Positions 51,881 to 60,370 of a DNA stretch of 64,000 nucleotides are shown here, piece by piece. Origin of the DNA: SZAS-103 sp036496805 (GTDB lineage: Bacteria > Pseudomonadota > Gammaproteobacteria > Xanthomonadales > Xanthomonadaceae); assembly GCA_036496805.1 (NCBI GenBank), contig DASXKN010000029.1, positions 375,144-439,143 on the forward strand, in the 5' to 3' direction. A program made the position numbers and the translations under genes. The stretch's first letter is position 1, and each line of letters starts with the position of its first letter. Below the pieces are notes generated by a model. It made no database searches. It was not told the origin of the DNA and worked only from the letters and a program-made list of their open reading frames with translations.

Positions 51881-52714
51881 TCACTTGAACCGCAGCCCGT
51901 CCAGCATCCTCGCGACGGCCGCCGCGTCGCGGTCGTGGTAGTACTCCGCCGGCGCCTTCCACAGCAGCAGGTCGAGCTTGCCGTCGCGTTCGGCGGCGGC
52001 GACGGTGCCCCGGTAGATCAGGCCTTCGGTGCTGGCCATCGTGAACTCGAAGCGCAGGCCATCAATGCCGCCGAACTTCTGCGGCCGCAGATTGCTGGTC
52101 GTGATGTTGACCATCCTCAGCCCGGTCATCCCCGCGACCACGATGTCGCGGATTTCCTCCGGCCGCATGCCGGCGCGGAACCACGGGCCATCGGGACGCG
52201 ACGAACGCTCGTGGCCGAGCATGAACACGTGCTGGCCCGGTTCAATGCCCGAGAAGATGCTCAGGCTGTTGAGCGCCATGCCGTCGATCGTCCAGATCTC
52301 CTCGCGTTGCAACGGATCCTTGATGCGCGCCCAGGCGAGGTCGCTGGTGAGCTGCATGTCGAACACGTCGACACCGCCGGCACTCTGCAGCACGCCTCCG
52401 GCGCTCTCGCAGGCGGCGAGCATGAGCAGGGCGAGGATCAGCGATGCGACGCGAGCGTATGGACCGCGAAGCTTTCGCGAGTGCCGTCCATGGTTCGACA
52501 GGCTCACCACGAACGGAACCCTCGACAGGCTCACCACGAACGGAACCCTCGACAGGCTCACCACGAACCGAACCCTCGACAGGCTCACCACGAACCGAAC
52601 CCTCGACAGGCTCACCACGAACGGAAGATTCGACAGGCTCGCCACGAACGGAAGGTTCGACAGGCTCCCCACGAACGGAATCCTCGATGGGTTCGCTACA
52701 GGCATGGAACTCAT
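51881..52714 (-). CDS. Lipoprotein with a repeat array inserted in its 5' end
   Basis: A 277-residue lipoprotein if translated from the ATG at 52714, which overlaps the stop of the M48 gene upstream (ATGA). Residues 5 to about 73 are encoded by a seven-copy extragenic repeat array (PFVVSLSRV-like units of nine residues). A lipoprotein signal follows: VASLILALLMLAACESAGG with lipobox LAAC. The mature part (DVFDMQLTSDLAWARIKDP onwards) is of unknown family. With the array, the signal sequence would begin about 85 residues in, which is unusual. A GTG inside the last repeat (VSLSNHG...) would give a normal 33-residue signal peptide. Which start is used is undetermined. Confidence 0.75.
   Translation of the reverse strand: MSSMPVANPSRIPFVGSLSNLPFVASLSNLPFVVSLSRVRFVVSLSRVRFVVSLSRVPFVVSLSRVPFVVSLSNHGRHSRKLRGPYARVASLILALLMLAACESAGGVLQSAGGVDVFDMQLTSDLAWARIKDPLQREEIWTIDGMALNSLSIFSGIEPGQHVFMLGHERSSRPDGPWFRAGMRPEEIRDIVVAGMTGLRMVNITTSNLRPQKFGGIDGLRFEFTMASTEGLIYRGTVAAAERDGKLDLLLWKAPAEYYHDRDAAAVARMLDGLRFK
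52492..52684. repeat. Seven-copy, 27-base tandem array of the gttcgacaggctcaccacgaacgg unit
   Basis: Units starting cgacaggctcaccacgaacg recur exactly every 27 bases from 52496 to about 52684, with a few substitutions. The period is a multiple of three, so the array stays in frame within the lipoprotein gene. The same unit is arrayed with a 25-base period at 63871-64000. Confidence 0.92.
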
Positions 52715-53865
52715 GGCTTCTCCAGTTCCGCGAGGTACTGCTCGATGAAGGCGCGGTCGTCCGCCTGCGGCGCGAGTTGCAGGTAATGGTGCAGGGCATC
52801 GGCCGCTGCGGCGCGCTGGCCGTTCTGGCGCAGGTCGAGGCCGACTTCGCGCCACGCGGCGGCCGGCGCGTCGGGATGCGTGATCGCGTCCCGGTAGAGC
52901 TTGCCGGCGGTCGCGGCATCGCCCTCGCCGCGACGCTGGCGATACGCCTGGGCGAGGTAGAAGTCGAGCGTGCCGGCGGCGCCCGCAGGTGCGCCATCAC
53001 GCAGGTCGTCGATGACCTGGATCGAGGTGTCGTAGGTGCGGCGCGCGAGTTCCTCATCCAGCCAGTGCGCGAGGAAGGGGCGCACCGCGGCGCGATAGGC
53101 TTCGCGCCCGTCGTGGTAGTCGCCGGGGGCGATCGCAGCCGCGGCCGCGCGCACGTCTTCGAGTCGCTCCCCGGTTTTCGGATGGCTGGCGAACACGATG
53201 AAGTGCGAGGACTTGCTGGCCTTCTCCTCGCGCAGCATGCGCGACCACAGGCGCACGCCGGCCTGCGGGTCGTAGCCGCCCGCGACGGCGGTCTGGAAAC
53301 CGAGGCGATCGGCTTCCCGCTCGAAATCGCGCGAGTAGTGGAACAGGCTGGCCATGCCGACGATCTGCGCCAGCCCGCCGACCAGTCCGCCGCCGACGCC
53401 GAAGCTCGCGAACACCGCCGAGGTGTGCTTGGCCTTGTCCCAGTACTGCAATCCGTGGCGTTGCCGGTAGTGGGCGAATTCGTGGCCCAGCACGACCGCC
53501 AGTTCGGCCTCGTCATGCATGCGCAGCAGCGCGCCGGTGAATACCAGCACGACGCCGTTCGGCGCCATCTGCGCGTTGAACACCGGCACGTCGACGATGT
53601 ACAGGCGCAGGTCCTTGCAGTAGTCGCCGGTCACGTTGCAGACCACGTGCTGGACGTAGGCGTTGAGTTGCGGATCCCTGACCAGGATCGGCGAGCGCCT
53701 GATGTCCTTCTCGGCCTGGTCCATGCCGTACCACAGCTCGGCCTCGGTGCTGCCGGGAACGGGGCGCTCGCCCGGCTGCAAGGGCAGCGGAGGGTCGGCG
53801 AAGCACGCTGTCGCACACAGCAGCAGCGCGGCGCAGGCGCATCGCAGCGGCGTAGCAAATCGCAT
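52711..53865 (-). CDS. Exported M48 family zinc metalloprotease
   Basis: A 384-residue protein with a signal peptide (CACAALLLCATACFA). The zinc site is VLGHEFAHYRQRHG (HExxH), with the third ligand in READRLGFQ. MAPNGVVLVFTGALLRM is the conserved strand before the helix. The C-terminal part (about 240-380) reads as helical, TPR-like repeats. It resembles BepA/LoiP-like periplasmic proteases that degrade misfolded outer-membrane proteins. Start: the ATG at 53865, 2 bases after the stop of the preceding gene. Coupled downstream to the lipoprotein gene. Confidence 0.91.
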   Translation of the reverse strand: MRFATPLRCACAALLLCATACFADPPLPLQPGERPVPGSTEAELWYGMDQAEKDIRRSPILVRDPQLNAYVQHVVCNVTGDYCKDLRLYIVDVPVFNAQMAPNGVVLVFTGALLRMHDEAELAVVLGHEFAHYRQRHGLQYWDKAKHTSAVFASFGVGGGLVGGLAQIVGMASLFHYSRDFEREADRLGFQTAVAGGYDPQAGVRLWSRMLREEKASKSSHFIVFASHPKTGERLEDVRAAAAAIAPGDYHDGREAYRAAVRPFLAHWLDEELARRTYDTSIQVIDDLRDGAPAGAAGTLDFYLAQAYRQRRGEGDAATAGKLYRDAITHPDAPAAAWREVGLDLRQNGQRAAAADALHHYLQLAPQADDRAFIEQYLAELEKP

Positions 53866-53867
53866 TC

Positions 53868-54614
53868 TCACAACGGCAATTCCTTGAGCATCTGCTCGAC
53901 GGTCGCCTTCGCGCCATCGGCATCGCGCAGGTCGCCGCCCTGGCGCGCCATCAGGTTGAACCACACGACCTTGCCGCTGCGCAGGTCCACGAGGGTCGCC
54001 ACGCCGACCTGCGCGCCGCCGCCGATGTCGACGTAGCTGCCCATCGCCGCGCCGGCGATGATGCCGAGCACGCGCAGGGTCTTGCGGCCGCTGCTGGCGT
54101 AGCTGTCGCGGATGTAGGTGAACAGCGCGTAGTCGGCGCCGGTGGCCGCGCGCAGCTCGGAGACGCCGGGGCCGAGCGACCAGTCCAGCAGCGGCTTGCC
54201 GGTCACCGGATCCTTCTTCGTCGCCAGCGCGCTGTCGGGCTGCGAGTACTGCGCGATGCTCAGCGCCACCGCTTCGTTGAGACGCAGGATCTGGCCGAGG
54301 CGCGAGGCCGGATCGAGCCCGTCGGGCACGATGAAGTCGGGCCGGGAAGGAGTGCGCCTGGTGTCGAGCAGGGCGTGGACGGCTTGCGGATACAGCTTGC
54401 GCGCCGCGTCCGACCATTCCTTGCGCGGCTCCTTCATGCCGCCGGCCGCGACCAGCGACAGTTCGATGTCCGGCTCGACGATCACGATGCTGCCGTCGAC
54501 CTTGAGCGCCTGTCCCTGCGCGTCGGTGGCCGTGCGCACCTGGGCGAGGACGGGTGCGATCGCCGTCAAGGACAGCAGGCAGGCGCAGAGCACGGTCCAG
54601 CGATGGCGTTTCAT
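53868..54614 (-). CDS. Exported protein of unknown function, first gene of M48 operon
   Basis: A 248-residue protein with a signal peptide (RWTVLCACLLSLTAIAPVLA). The mature part contains DGSIVIVEPDIELSLVAAGG, GADYALFTYIRDSYASSG, RVLGIIAGAAMGSYVDIGGG and TLVDLRSGKVVWFNLMARQG. That last pattern resembles GNA1162/CsgG-like lipoproteins that set up outer-membrane or stress functions, but the match is loose. The M48 protease and lipoprotein genes follow immediately, so it probably belongs to an envelope-maintenance operon. Confidence 0.78.
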   Translation of the reverse strand: MKRHRWTVLCACLLSLTAIAPVLAQVRTATDAQGQALKVDGSIVIVEPDIELSLVAAGGMKEPRKEWSDAARKLYPQAVHALLDTRRTPSRPDFIVPDGLDPASRLGQILRLNEAVALSIAQYSQPDSALATKKDPVTGKPLLDWSLGPGVSELRAATGADYALFTYIRDSYASSGRKTLRVLGIIAGAAMGSYVDIGGGAQVGVATLVDLRSGKVVWFNLMARQGGDLRDADGAKATVEQMLKELPL

Positions 54615-54726
54615 GCAGTTCCCCTCGTGCCTGCCATGCGACCCGACCTCCGGCCCGCTTTCGCGGGCGTGCTAAAATCATGGACGGATTCGCCCCCGTT
54701 TTCACCCATTCTTTCCGAGGTTTCCG

Positions 54727-55926
54727 ATGCTGAAGCTCGCCCAGCGGGTCGGCCGCGCCAAGCCGAGCGCGATCATGGTGGTCGCCGAAAAGGCCAAGAA
54801 GCTCAAGGCCGAAGGCCGCGACATCATCAGTTTCTCGATCGGCGTGCCCAACTTCCTGCCCGGCCCGCACGTGTACGAGGCGGCGAAGAAGGCGCTCGAC
54901 CACGACAGCGGCCAGTACGGCTCCAACCGCGGCAGCGACGCGCTGCTCGACGCCTTCGTCGCGCACATGGCGCAGGTCGGCATGACCGGCTACACGCGCA
55001 AGAACTGCGCGGTCGGCATCGGCGCCAAGGGCGTGCTCTACAACCTGATGGAAGTGCTGCTCGACGAAGGCGACACGATCGCCTTCCCGACGCCGTACTG
55101 GACCAGTTACCTCGATATCGCCGAGATCGTCGGCGCGAAGATCCAGTTGCTGCCGTGCCCGCCCGAACAGGACTACAAGGTCACCCCGGCACAGCTCGAC
55201 GCGGCGCTGGCGAAGAAGCCCAAGGTCTTCCTGTTCAACAACCCGTCGAACCCGACCGGCATGGTCTACACGAAGGACGAGATCAGTGCGCTGGCCGATG
55301 TGCTGGTGAAATATCCGGACACGTGGATCATCACCGACGACATCTACAACCGCATGGTGTTCGATGGCATCGGCTACCACAACTTCGTGATGGTCAAGCC
55401 CGAGCTGCGCGAGCGCGTGATCTTCATGGACTCGTGCTCGAAGACCTACGGCATGCCGGGCTGGCGCATCGGTTTCGTCGCCGCGCCGGAAGTCGTGGCG
55501 AACGCGGTGGTGACGCTCAACTCCAACCACATCACCAACCTGCCCGAGGTCACCAGCGCCGCCGCGCTCGCCGCGCTGACCGGCCCGCAGGATGTGCCGC
55601 AGCAGAAGAACCTCGAGTTCCAGGAACGCCGCGACCGCGTGATCGCCGCGATGAAGGCCATTCCCGGCGTCGTCTGCCCGAAGCCGCAGGGCGCGTTCTA
55701 CGTGTTCCCCGACATCAGTTGCGCGTTCGGCAAGAAGCATGGCGACAAGCTGATCGCCAACGACGTCGACCTCTGCAATGCGCTGCTGGAAGCCAAGGGC
55801 GTGGCCTGCGTGCCGGGCGTCGCCTTCGGCGAGTCGCGCGCGCTGCGCATCAGCTACACCTGCCCGGCGAACCAGCTCGATGAAGGCCTGCGCCGCGTGC
55901 AGGAGTTCTTCGCCGAGTTGAAGTAA
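54727..55926 (+). CDS. Class I/II PLP aminotransferase (aspartate aminotransferase-like)
   Basis: A 399-residue aminotransferase. Elements include IISFSIGVPNFLPGPHVYEA, GYTRKNCAVGIGAKGVLYNL, FNNPSNPTGMVYTKDE, WIITDDIYNRMVFDG, the PLP-lysine in FMDSCSKTYGMPGWRIGF, and CPANQLDEGLRRVQEFF. It is the AspC-like subgroup I type, transferring amino groups between aspartate and 2-oxoglutarate or similar acids. Start: ATG with CGAGG upstream. A taaaat box at 54673-54678 could be its -10, but no good -35 was found. Confidence 0.93.
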   Translation: MLKLAQRVGRAKPSAIMVVAEKAKKLKAEGRDIISFSIGVPNFLPGPHVYEAAKKALDHDSGQYGSNRGSDALLDAFVAHMAQVGMTGYTRKNCAVGIGAKGVLYNLMEVLLDEGDTIAFPTPYWTSYLDIAEIVGAKIQLLPCPPEQDYKVTPAQLDAALAKKPKVFLFNNPSNPTGMVYTKDEISALADVLVKYPDTWIITDDIYNRMVFDGIGYHNFVMVKPELRERVIFMDSCSKTYGMPGWRIGFVAAPEVVANAVVTLNSNHITNLPEVTSAAALAALTGPQDVPQQKNLEFQERRDRVIAAMKAIPGVVCPKPQGAFYVFPDISCAFGKKHGDKLIANDVDLCNALLEAKGVACVPGVAFGESRALRISYTCPANQLDEGLRRVQEFFAELK

Positions 55927-55966
55927 CCCCAGCTCGAAGGAGACAGACAACGGCTTCGCACAAGGC

Positions 55967-56053
55967 TCATCATTCCCGCGAAGGCGGGAATCCAGTGACT
56001 TGGGGCGATCCGAAAATTGTAGTCGTGGATCCCCGCCTTCGCGGGGATGACGA
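55967..56053. repeat. REP-type inverted repeat (cccgcgaaggcggg family)
   Basis: The arms tcatcattcccgcgaaggcg... (55967-55994) and its near reverse complement (56026-56053, differing at a few positions) flank 31 bases. It fills the spacer between the aminotransferase and malate dehydrogenase genes. It is the same family as 28324-28411. Confidence 0.85.
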
Positions 56054-56106
56054 GCGAAAAGCACCGGCTTGCATTACCCCTGTTTTTTTAATTCACGGAG
56101 TTCGCC

Positions 56107-57093
56107 ATGAAGACCCCCGTTCGCGTCGCAGTCACCGGCGCCGCCGGCCAGATCGGCTACGCCCTGCTGTTCCGCATCGCCGCCGGTGACATGCTGGGTC
56201 CCGACCAGCCGGTGATCCTGCAACTGCTCGAAGTCACGCCCGCGCTGGGCGCGCTGGCCGGCGTGGTGATGGAACTCAACGACTGCGCGTTCCCGACCCT
56301 GCACGGCGTGGTCGCGACCGACGATCCGAACGTCGCCTTCAAGGACGCCGATTTCGCCCTGCTGGTCGGTGCGCGTCCGCGCGGCCCGGGCATGGAGCGC
56401 AAGGACCTGCTCGAAGCCAATGGCGCGATCTTCGGGCCGCAGGGCAGGGCGATCAACGCGCATGCGAGTCGCAACGTGAAGGTGCTGGTGGTCGGCAACC
56501 CGGCCAACACCAATGCCCTGATCGCGCAGCAGAACGCGCCCGACCTCGACCCGCGCTGCTTCACCGCGATGGTGCGCCTGGACCACAATCGAGCGATTTC
56601 CATGCTTAAGGTATTGACAGAAGGACGCTCCGTGGATGTAAAGCGAGTGACCATCTGGGGCAACCACAGCTCGACGCAATACCCTGACGTGCACCACGCG
56701 ACCGTTGATGGCAAGCCAGCACTCGACCTGATGGACCAGGAACGGTATGAGACGGTTTTCATCCCCGCCGTGCAGCAGCGCGGCGCGGCGATCATCAAGG
56801 CGCGCGGCGCTTCCTCGGCCGCGTCGGCCGCGTCGGCCGCGATCGACCACATGCGCTCGTGGGCGCTGGGCACCGCGGAGGGCGACTGGGTGTCGATGGG
56901 CATTCCGTCCGACGGCAGCTACGGCATCGCCCCCGGCGTGATCTACGGCTATCCCTGCGTCTGCCGCAACGGCGCCTACGAGATCGTGCAGGGCCTGGCG
57001 ATCAACGACTTCTCGCGCGCCCGCATGGACGCCACCGAGAAGGAACTGCGCGAGGAACGCGCGGGCGTGGAGCACCTGTTCGGCGGGAAGTAA
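56107..57093 (+). CDS. mdh: Malate dehydrogenase
   Basis: A 328-residue NAD-dependent malate dehydrogenase. The NAD motif is VTGAAGQIGYALLFRI. Substrate-binding arginines are in GARPRGPGMERKDLL. The catalytic pair is in LDHNRAIS and WGNHSSTQYPD. It oxidises malate to oxaloacetate in the TCA cycle. Length fits the family. Codons in the region 56583-56760 differ sharply from the rest of the gene (rare CGA, GTA, ATT, CTT, CCA), although the protein is normal there. A terminator hairpin follows the stop. Confidence 0.96.
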   Translation: MKTPVRVAVTGAAGQIGYALLFRIAAGDMLGPDQPVILQLLEVTPALGALAGVVMELNDCAFPTLHGVVATDDPNVAFKDADFALLVGARPRGPGMERKDLLEANGAIFGPQGRAINAHASRNVKVLVVGNPANTNALIAQQNAPDLDPRCFTAMVRLDHNRAISMLKVLTEGRSVDVKRVTIWGNHSSTQYPDVHHATVDGKPALDLMDQERYETVFIPAVQQRGAAIIKARGASSAASAASAAIDHMRSWALGTAEGDWVSMGIPSDGSYGIAPGVIYGYPCVCRNGAYEIVQGLAINDFSRARMDATEKELREERAGVEHLFGGK

Positions 57094-57113
57094 GCGCGGC
57101 CCTGCAGGAACCC

Positions 57114-57144
57114 GAAGGGCGGCCGAGGCCGCCCTTCTGCTTTT
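57114..57144 (+). terminator. Rho-independent terminator after mdh
   Basis: A perfect 11-base stem, gaagggcggcc / ggccgcccttc, with a tiny loop, is followed by tgctttt. It starts 20 bases after the mdh stop. Confidence 0.85.
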
Positions 57145-57286
57145 CCGGCGCCGGGTGGGCCAGTCGCAGCGACGATGGGCAGTTTCCGGATGGGCAGCTT
57201 CCTGCCTCACGGCTTGACTGCGCGGCCGGCTGGAATCCCTATAGACTCATGCCATCACCGGTCGGGGGGACCGGGGGGAAGAGCCG

Positions 57287-58162
57287 ATGTCGCTGCTCGT
57301 CAAGTTCAACCTCATCCTGATTCTGGTCTTTGCGATCGCTCTGGCCCCGGCCGCGTATTTCACCAACCGGCTGCTGCAGCAGAACGCGCGGACCCAGGTC
57401 GTGGAACAGGCGCGACTGATGATGGAAACCTCGCTCGCCGCGCGCAATTACACCAGCAAGCAGATCAAGCCGCTCCTCGCCCCACGTCTCGCGGAGGAGT
57501 TCCTGCCGCAGACCGTGCCGGCCTATTCGGCGACCGAGATCTTCAACCTGCTGCGGGTCGATCGCCCCGAGTACACCTACAAGGAAGCCACGCTCAACCC
57601 CACCAACCCGCGCGACCGCGCGACCGACTGGGAAGCGGACATCGTGAACGCCTTCCGCGCCGACGATCACCTCGCCGAATTGACCGGCGAGCGTGGCGGC
57701 CCGCTCGGGAACATGCTGTACCTGGCCAGGCCGATCAGGATCACCGATCCCGGTTGCCTCGCCTGCCATACCTCCGCCGCGCTCGCGCCCGCATCGCTGG
57801 TGAAGGCCTACGGCCCGAGCAACGGCTTCGGGTGGAAACTCAACGACATCATCGGCGCGCAGGTGGTCAGCGTGCCCACCGCGGTGCCCGCGGCGATGGC
57901 GCAGAGCGCGTTCCTCGCCCTGCTCGGTTCGCTGGCGGGGGTCTTCGTCTTCATCATGGCCTTCCTCAATGTCCTGCTCTGGTTCGCCGTGATCCGGCCG
58001 ATCCGGCGCCTGTCGGCGATGGCGGACGAAATCTCGATCGGCAACTTCGATACGCCCGAGATCGAGGTATTGGGGAAGGACGAGGTCTCGACCCTGGCGC
58101 ATTCGTTCCAGCGGATGCGGATCAGCCTGGTGAAAGCGATCAAGATGCTCGAGGAGTCCTGA
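57287..58162 (+). CDS. Membrane sensor with c-type heme (DUF3365) and HAMP domain
   Basis: A 291-residue membrane protein. A transmembrane helix (about 8-25), a periplasmic domain with a single c-type heme site CLACH (C157, C160, H161), a second helix (about 207-235) and a cytoplasmic HAMP domain (about 235-285, VIRPIRRLSAMADEISIGNF and HSFQRMRISLVKAIKMLEES) are visible. The periplasmic part resembles the DUF3365 (Tll0287-like) heme domain. There is no output domain, so the HAMP must signal to a partner. The partner is probably the Ser/Thr kinase that begins one base after its stop. Strong Shine-Dalgarno (GGGGGGAAGAG). Confidence 0.85.
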   Translation: MSLLVKFNLILILVFAIALAPAAYFTNRLLQQNARTQVVEQARLMMETSLAARNYTSKQIKPLLAPRLAEEFLPQTVPAYSATEIFNLLRVDRPEYTYKEATLNPTNPRDRATDWEADIVNAFRADDHLAELTGERGGPLGNMLYLARPIRITDPGCLACHTSAALAPASLVKAYGPSNGFGWKLNDIIGAQVVSVPTAVPAAMAQSAFLALLGSLAGVFVFIMAFLNVLLWFAVIRPIRRLSAMADEISIGNFDTPEIEVLGKDEVSTLAHSFQRMRISLVKAIKMLEES

Positions 58163-58163
58163 C

Positions 58164-59408
58164 GTGCCGCAGGGGCGCATTCCCGTCGGCGCCAGCTTCG
58201 GCGAATACGAGATCCTCTCGGAACTCGGCGGCGGCGGCATGGGGCGGGTCTACCGCGCGCTCGACAAGACCCTGCAGCGGATCGTCGCGATCAAGACCCT
58301 GTCCGGCGAGATCGGCGACGATCCGGTCTTCGTCGAACGGTTCCTCAAGGAGGCGCGCGCGGCCGCCCGCCTCAACCATCCGAACATCGTCCAGATCTAC
58401 TCGTTCGGCATCGTCGGCGACATCAATTTCATCGCGATGGAGTACGTGGACGGGCAATCGCTGGGCGAGATCGTCCGCCGCGAGCCGTTTTCCGAGAAAT
58501 CGGCGGTCATGATCATCCGCCAGGTCGCGCAGGGGCTGGCGGTAGCGCACGCCGAAGGCCTGATCCATCGCGACATCAAGCCCGACAACATCATGCTCAC
58601 CCACAAGGGTGCGGTGAAGATCGTGGACCTGGGCATCGCCAAGCAGCTCGACGAGAACAAGAGCCTCACCAGGACCGGCCAGCCGGTGGGAACGCCGGCT
58701 TACGTCTCGCCCGAGCAGGTCGAATGCGAACGCCCGATCGACGCGCGCAGCGACATCTACTCGCTGGGGGCGACGCTCTACCACCTGGTGACCGGAATGA
58801 TGCCTTACGACGGCGCCTCGGCTACGTCGGTGATGATCAAGCACGTCACCGCGCCGGTGCCCGATCCGCGCGAGGTCGCGCCGGGAGTGAGCGCCGGCAT
58901 GGCCCACGCGATCGCGAAGATGATGGCCAAGCGTCCCGAAGACCGTTACCCCGATGTCACCGTGCTCGAGCGCGACCTCCATCGCGTCCAGCTCGGCCTG
59001 GACATCGAATCGGTGGCCATGCCTGCCAAACCATCGCCGGACCAGACCCCGGTGCTCGACAACGAGGCGTCCGGGCGCGTCGGGGACCCGGGTTCGCCGC
59101 GTCGCCGGCCTTCGGCGGTCGAGATGGCGGTGAAATACCTGCCGCCTGCCGCGCTGACCCTGCCGCCATCGATGTCGTCCCCGGCACCTGCCGGCAGCGC
59201 CGTGGAGATCAGCGCGAAGGACCTGCGCTTCCTCGAAACGGAACTGGCCCGCCAGGTGGGCCCGATGGCGCGCGTGCTCGTCAAGGGCGCCATCAAGGGT
59301 TCCGGGCAGTTCGAGGACGTGATCGCGAAGCTCGAGGCGGAAATCCCCACCGAAGAGGGGCGGCGCACGTTCTCGTCGGCGGTCAAGCGGCTCTCGCGGG
59401 ACCGCTGA
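58164..59408 (+). CDS. Cytoplasmic Ser/Thr protein kinase coupled to heme sensor
   Basis: A 414-residue Hanks-type kinase. Motifs: GGGGMGRVY (Gly loop), VAIK (K44), LIHRDIKPDNIM (D137), DLG in place of DFG (VDLGIAKQL, 155-157) and YVSPEQVECERP. DLG is tolerated in many bacterial kinases. There is no transmembrane segment. A Pro/Ser-rich linker (about 285-345) precedes a C-terminal helical module (about 350-414), which could contact the HAMP domain of the partner. The GTG start is one base after the sensor stop, so translation is coupled and stoichiometry likely controlled. Targets unknown. Confidence 0.9.
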   Translation: MPQGRIPVGASFGEYEILSELGGGGMGRVYRALDKTLQRIVAIKTLSGEIGDDPVFVERFLKEARAAARLNHPNIVQIYSFGIVGDINFIAMEYVDGQSLGEIVRREPFSEKSAVMIIRQVAQGLAVAHAEGLIHRDIKPDNIMLTHKGAVKIVDLGIAKQLDENKSLTRTGQPVGTPAYVSPEQVECERPIDARSDIYSLGATLYHLVTGMMPYDGASATSVMIKHVTAPVPDPREVAPGVSAGMAHAIAKMMAKRPEDRYPDVTVLERDLHRVQLGLDIESVAMPAKPSPDQTPVLDNEASGRVGDPGSPRRRPSAVEMAVKYLPPAALTLPPSMSSPAPAGSAVEISAKDLRFLETELARQVGPMARVLVKGAIKGSGQFEDVIAKLEAEIPTEEGRRTFSSAVKRLSRDR

Positions 59409-59482
59409 GCGGCATCGAGTCCGCCGTTCCACGACCGACCCGCGGCGATCGGCTAAAATAGCGCTTTGCCCCGGAGCAACCC

Positions 59483-60370
59483 ATGGGCCTGGATTCCCCC
59501 GGCGCGCGTTTCCGCGCCGCCCTCGCGGCCGAGAAGCCGCTGCAGGTGATCGGCGCAATCAATGCCAACCACGCGTTGCTGGCGAAGCGTGCGGGGTATC
59601 GCGCGATCTACCTTTCCGGCGGCGGCGTCGCGGCCGGTTCGCTGGGCCTGCCGGACCTCGGCATCAACACGCTCGAGGACGTGCTGATCGACGTGCGCCG
59701 CATCACCGACGTCTGCGACCTGCCGCTGCTGGTCGACATCGACACCGGTTTCGGCCCGAGCGCGTTCAACATCGAGCGCACGGTGAAGTCGCTGGTCAAG
59801 GCCGGCGCGGCGGCCTGCCACATCGAGGACCAGGTCGGCGCCAAGCGCTGCGGGCATCGGCCGGGCAAGGAGATCGTCAGCGCCGGCGAGATGGCCGACC
59901 GCGTGAAGGCGGCGGCGGATGCGAAGACCGATCCGGATTTCTTCATCATCGCGCGCACCGACGCGATCGCGGTCGAGGGCGTGGACGCGGCGATCGCGCG
60001 CGCTTGTCGCTGCGTAGAGGCAGGCGCCGACGGCATCTTCGCCGAGGCGGCCTACGACCTCCCCACGTACAAGCGCTTCGTCGACGCGGTGAAGGTGCCG
60101 GTGCTCGCCAACATCACCGAGTTCGGCCAGACCCCGCTGTTCACCCGCGACGAGCTGGCATCGGTCGGCGTGGCGATCCAGCTCTATCCGCTGTCGGCGT
60201 TCCGCGCGATGAACAAGGCCGCGGAGAATGTCTACGCCGCGATCCGCCGCGACGGCCACCAGCAGAACGTGCTCGACACGATGCAGACCCGCGACGAGCT
60301 GTACGACCGCATCGGCTACCACGCCTTCGAGAACAGGCTCGACGCATTGTTCGCCGAAAAAAATGGCTGA
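59483..60370 (+). CDS. prpB: 2-methylisocitrate lyase
   Basis: A 295-residue PEP-mutase/isocitrate-lyase superfamily enzyme. Signature elements are IYLSGGGVAAGSLGLPDLG, LVDIDTGFGPSAFNI, the catalytic loop AKRCGHRPGKE, and ARTDAIAVEGVDAAI. It splits 2-methylisocitrate to pyruvate and succinate in the methylcitrate cycle of propionate breakdown. Start: ATG after CCGGAG; a taaaat hexamer at 59454-59459 may be its -10. It precedes an unknown membrane gene and prpC, so the pathway is split by that insertion. Confidence 0.95.
   Translation: MGLDSPGARFRAALAAEKPLQVIGAINANHALLAKRAGYRAIYLSGGGVAAGSLGLPDLGINTLEDVLIDVRRITDVCDLPLLVDIDTGFGPSAFNIERTVKSLVKAGAAACHIEDQVGAKRCGHRPGKEIVSAGEMADRVKAAADAKTDPDFFIIARTDAIAVEGVDAAIARACRCVEAGADGIFAEAAYDLPTYKRFVDAVKVPVLANITEFGQTPLFTRDELASVGVAIQLYPLSAFRAMNKAAENVYAAIRRDGHQQNVLDTMQTRDELYDRIGYHAFENRLDALFAEKNG

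Noticed and set aside
52492..52684. Tandem array considered as a CRISPR array
   Set aside because: Units are directly abutting with no unique spacers, and there are no cas genes.
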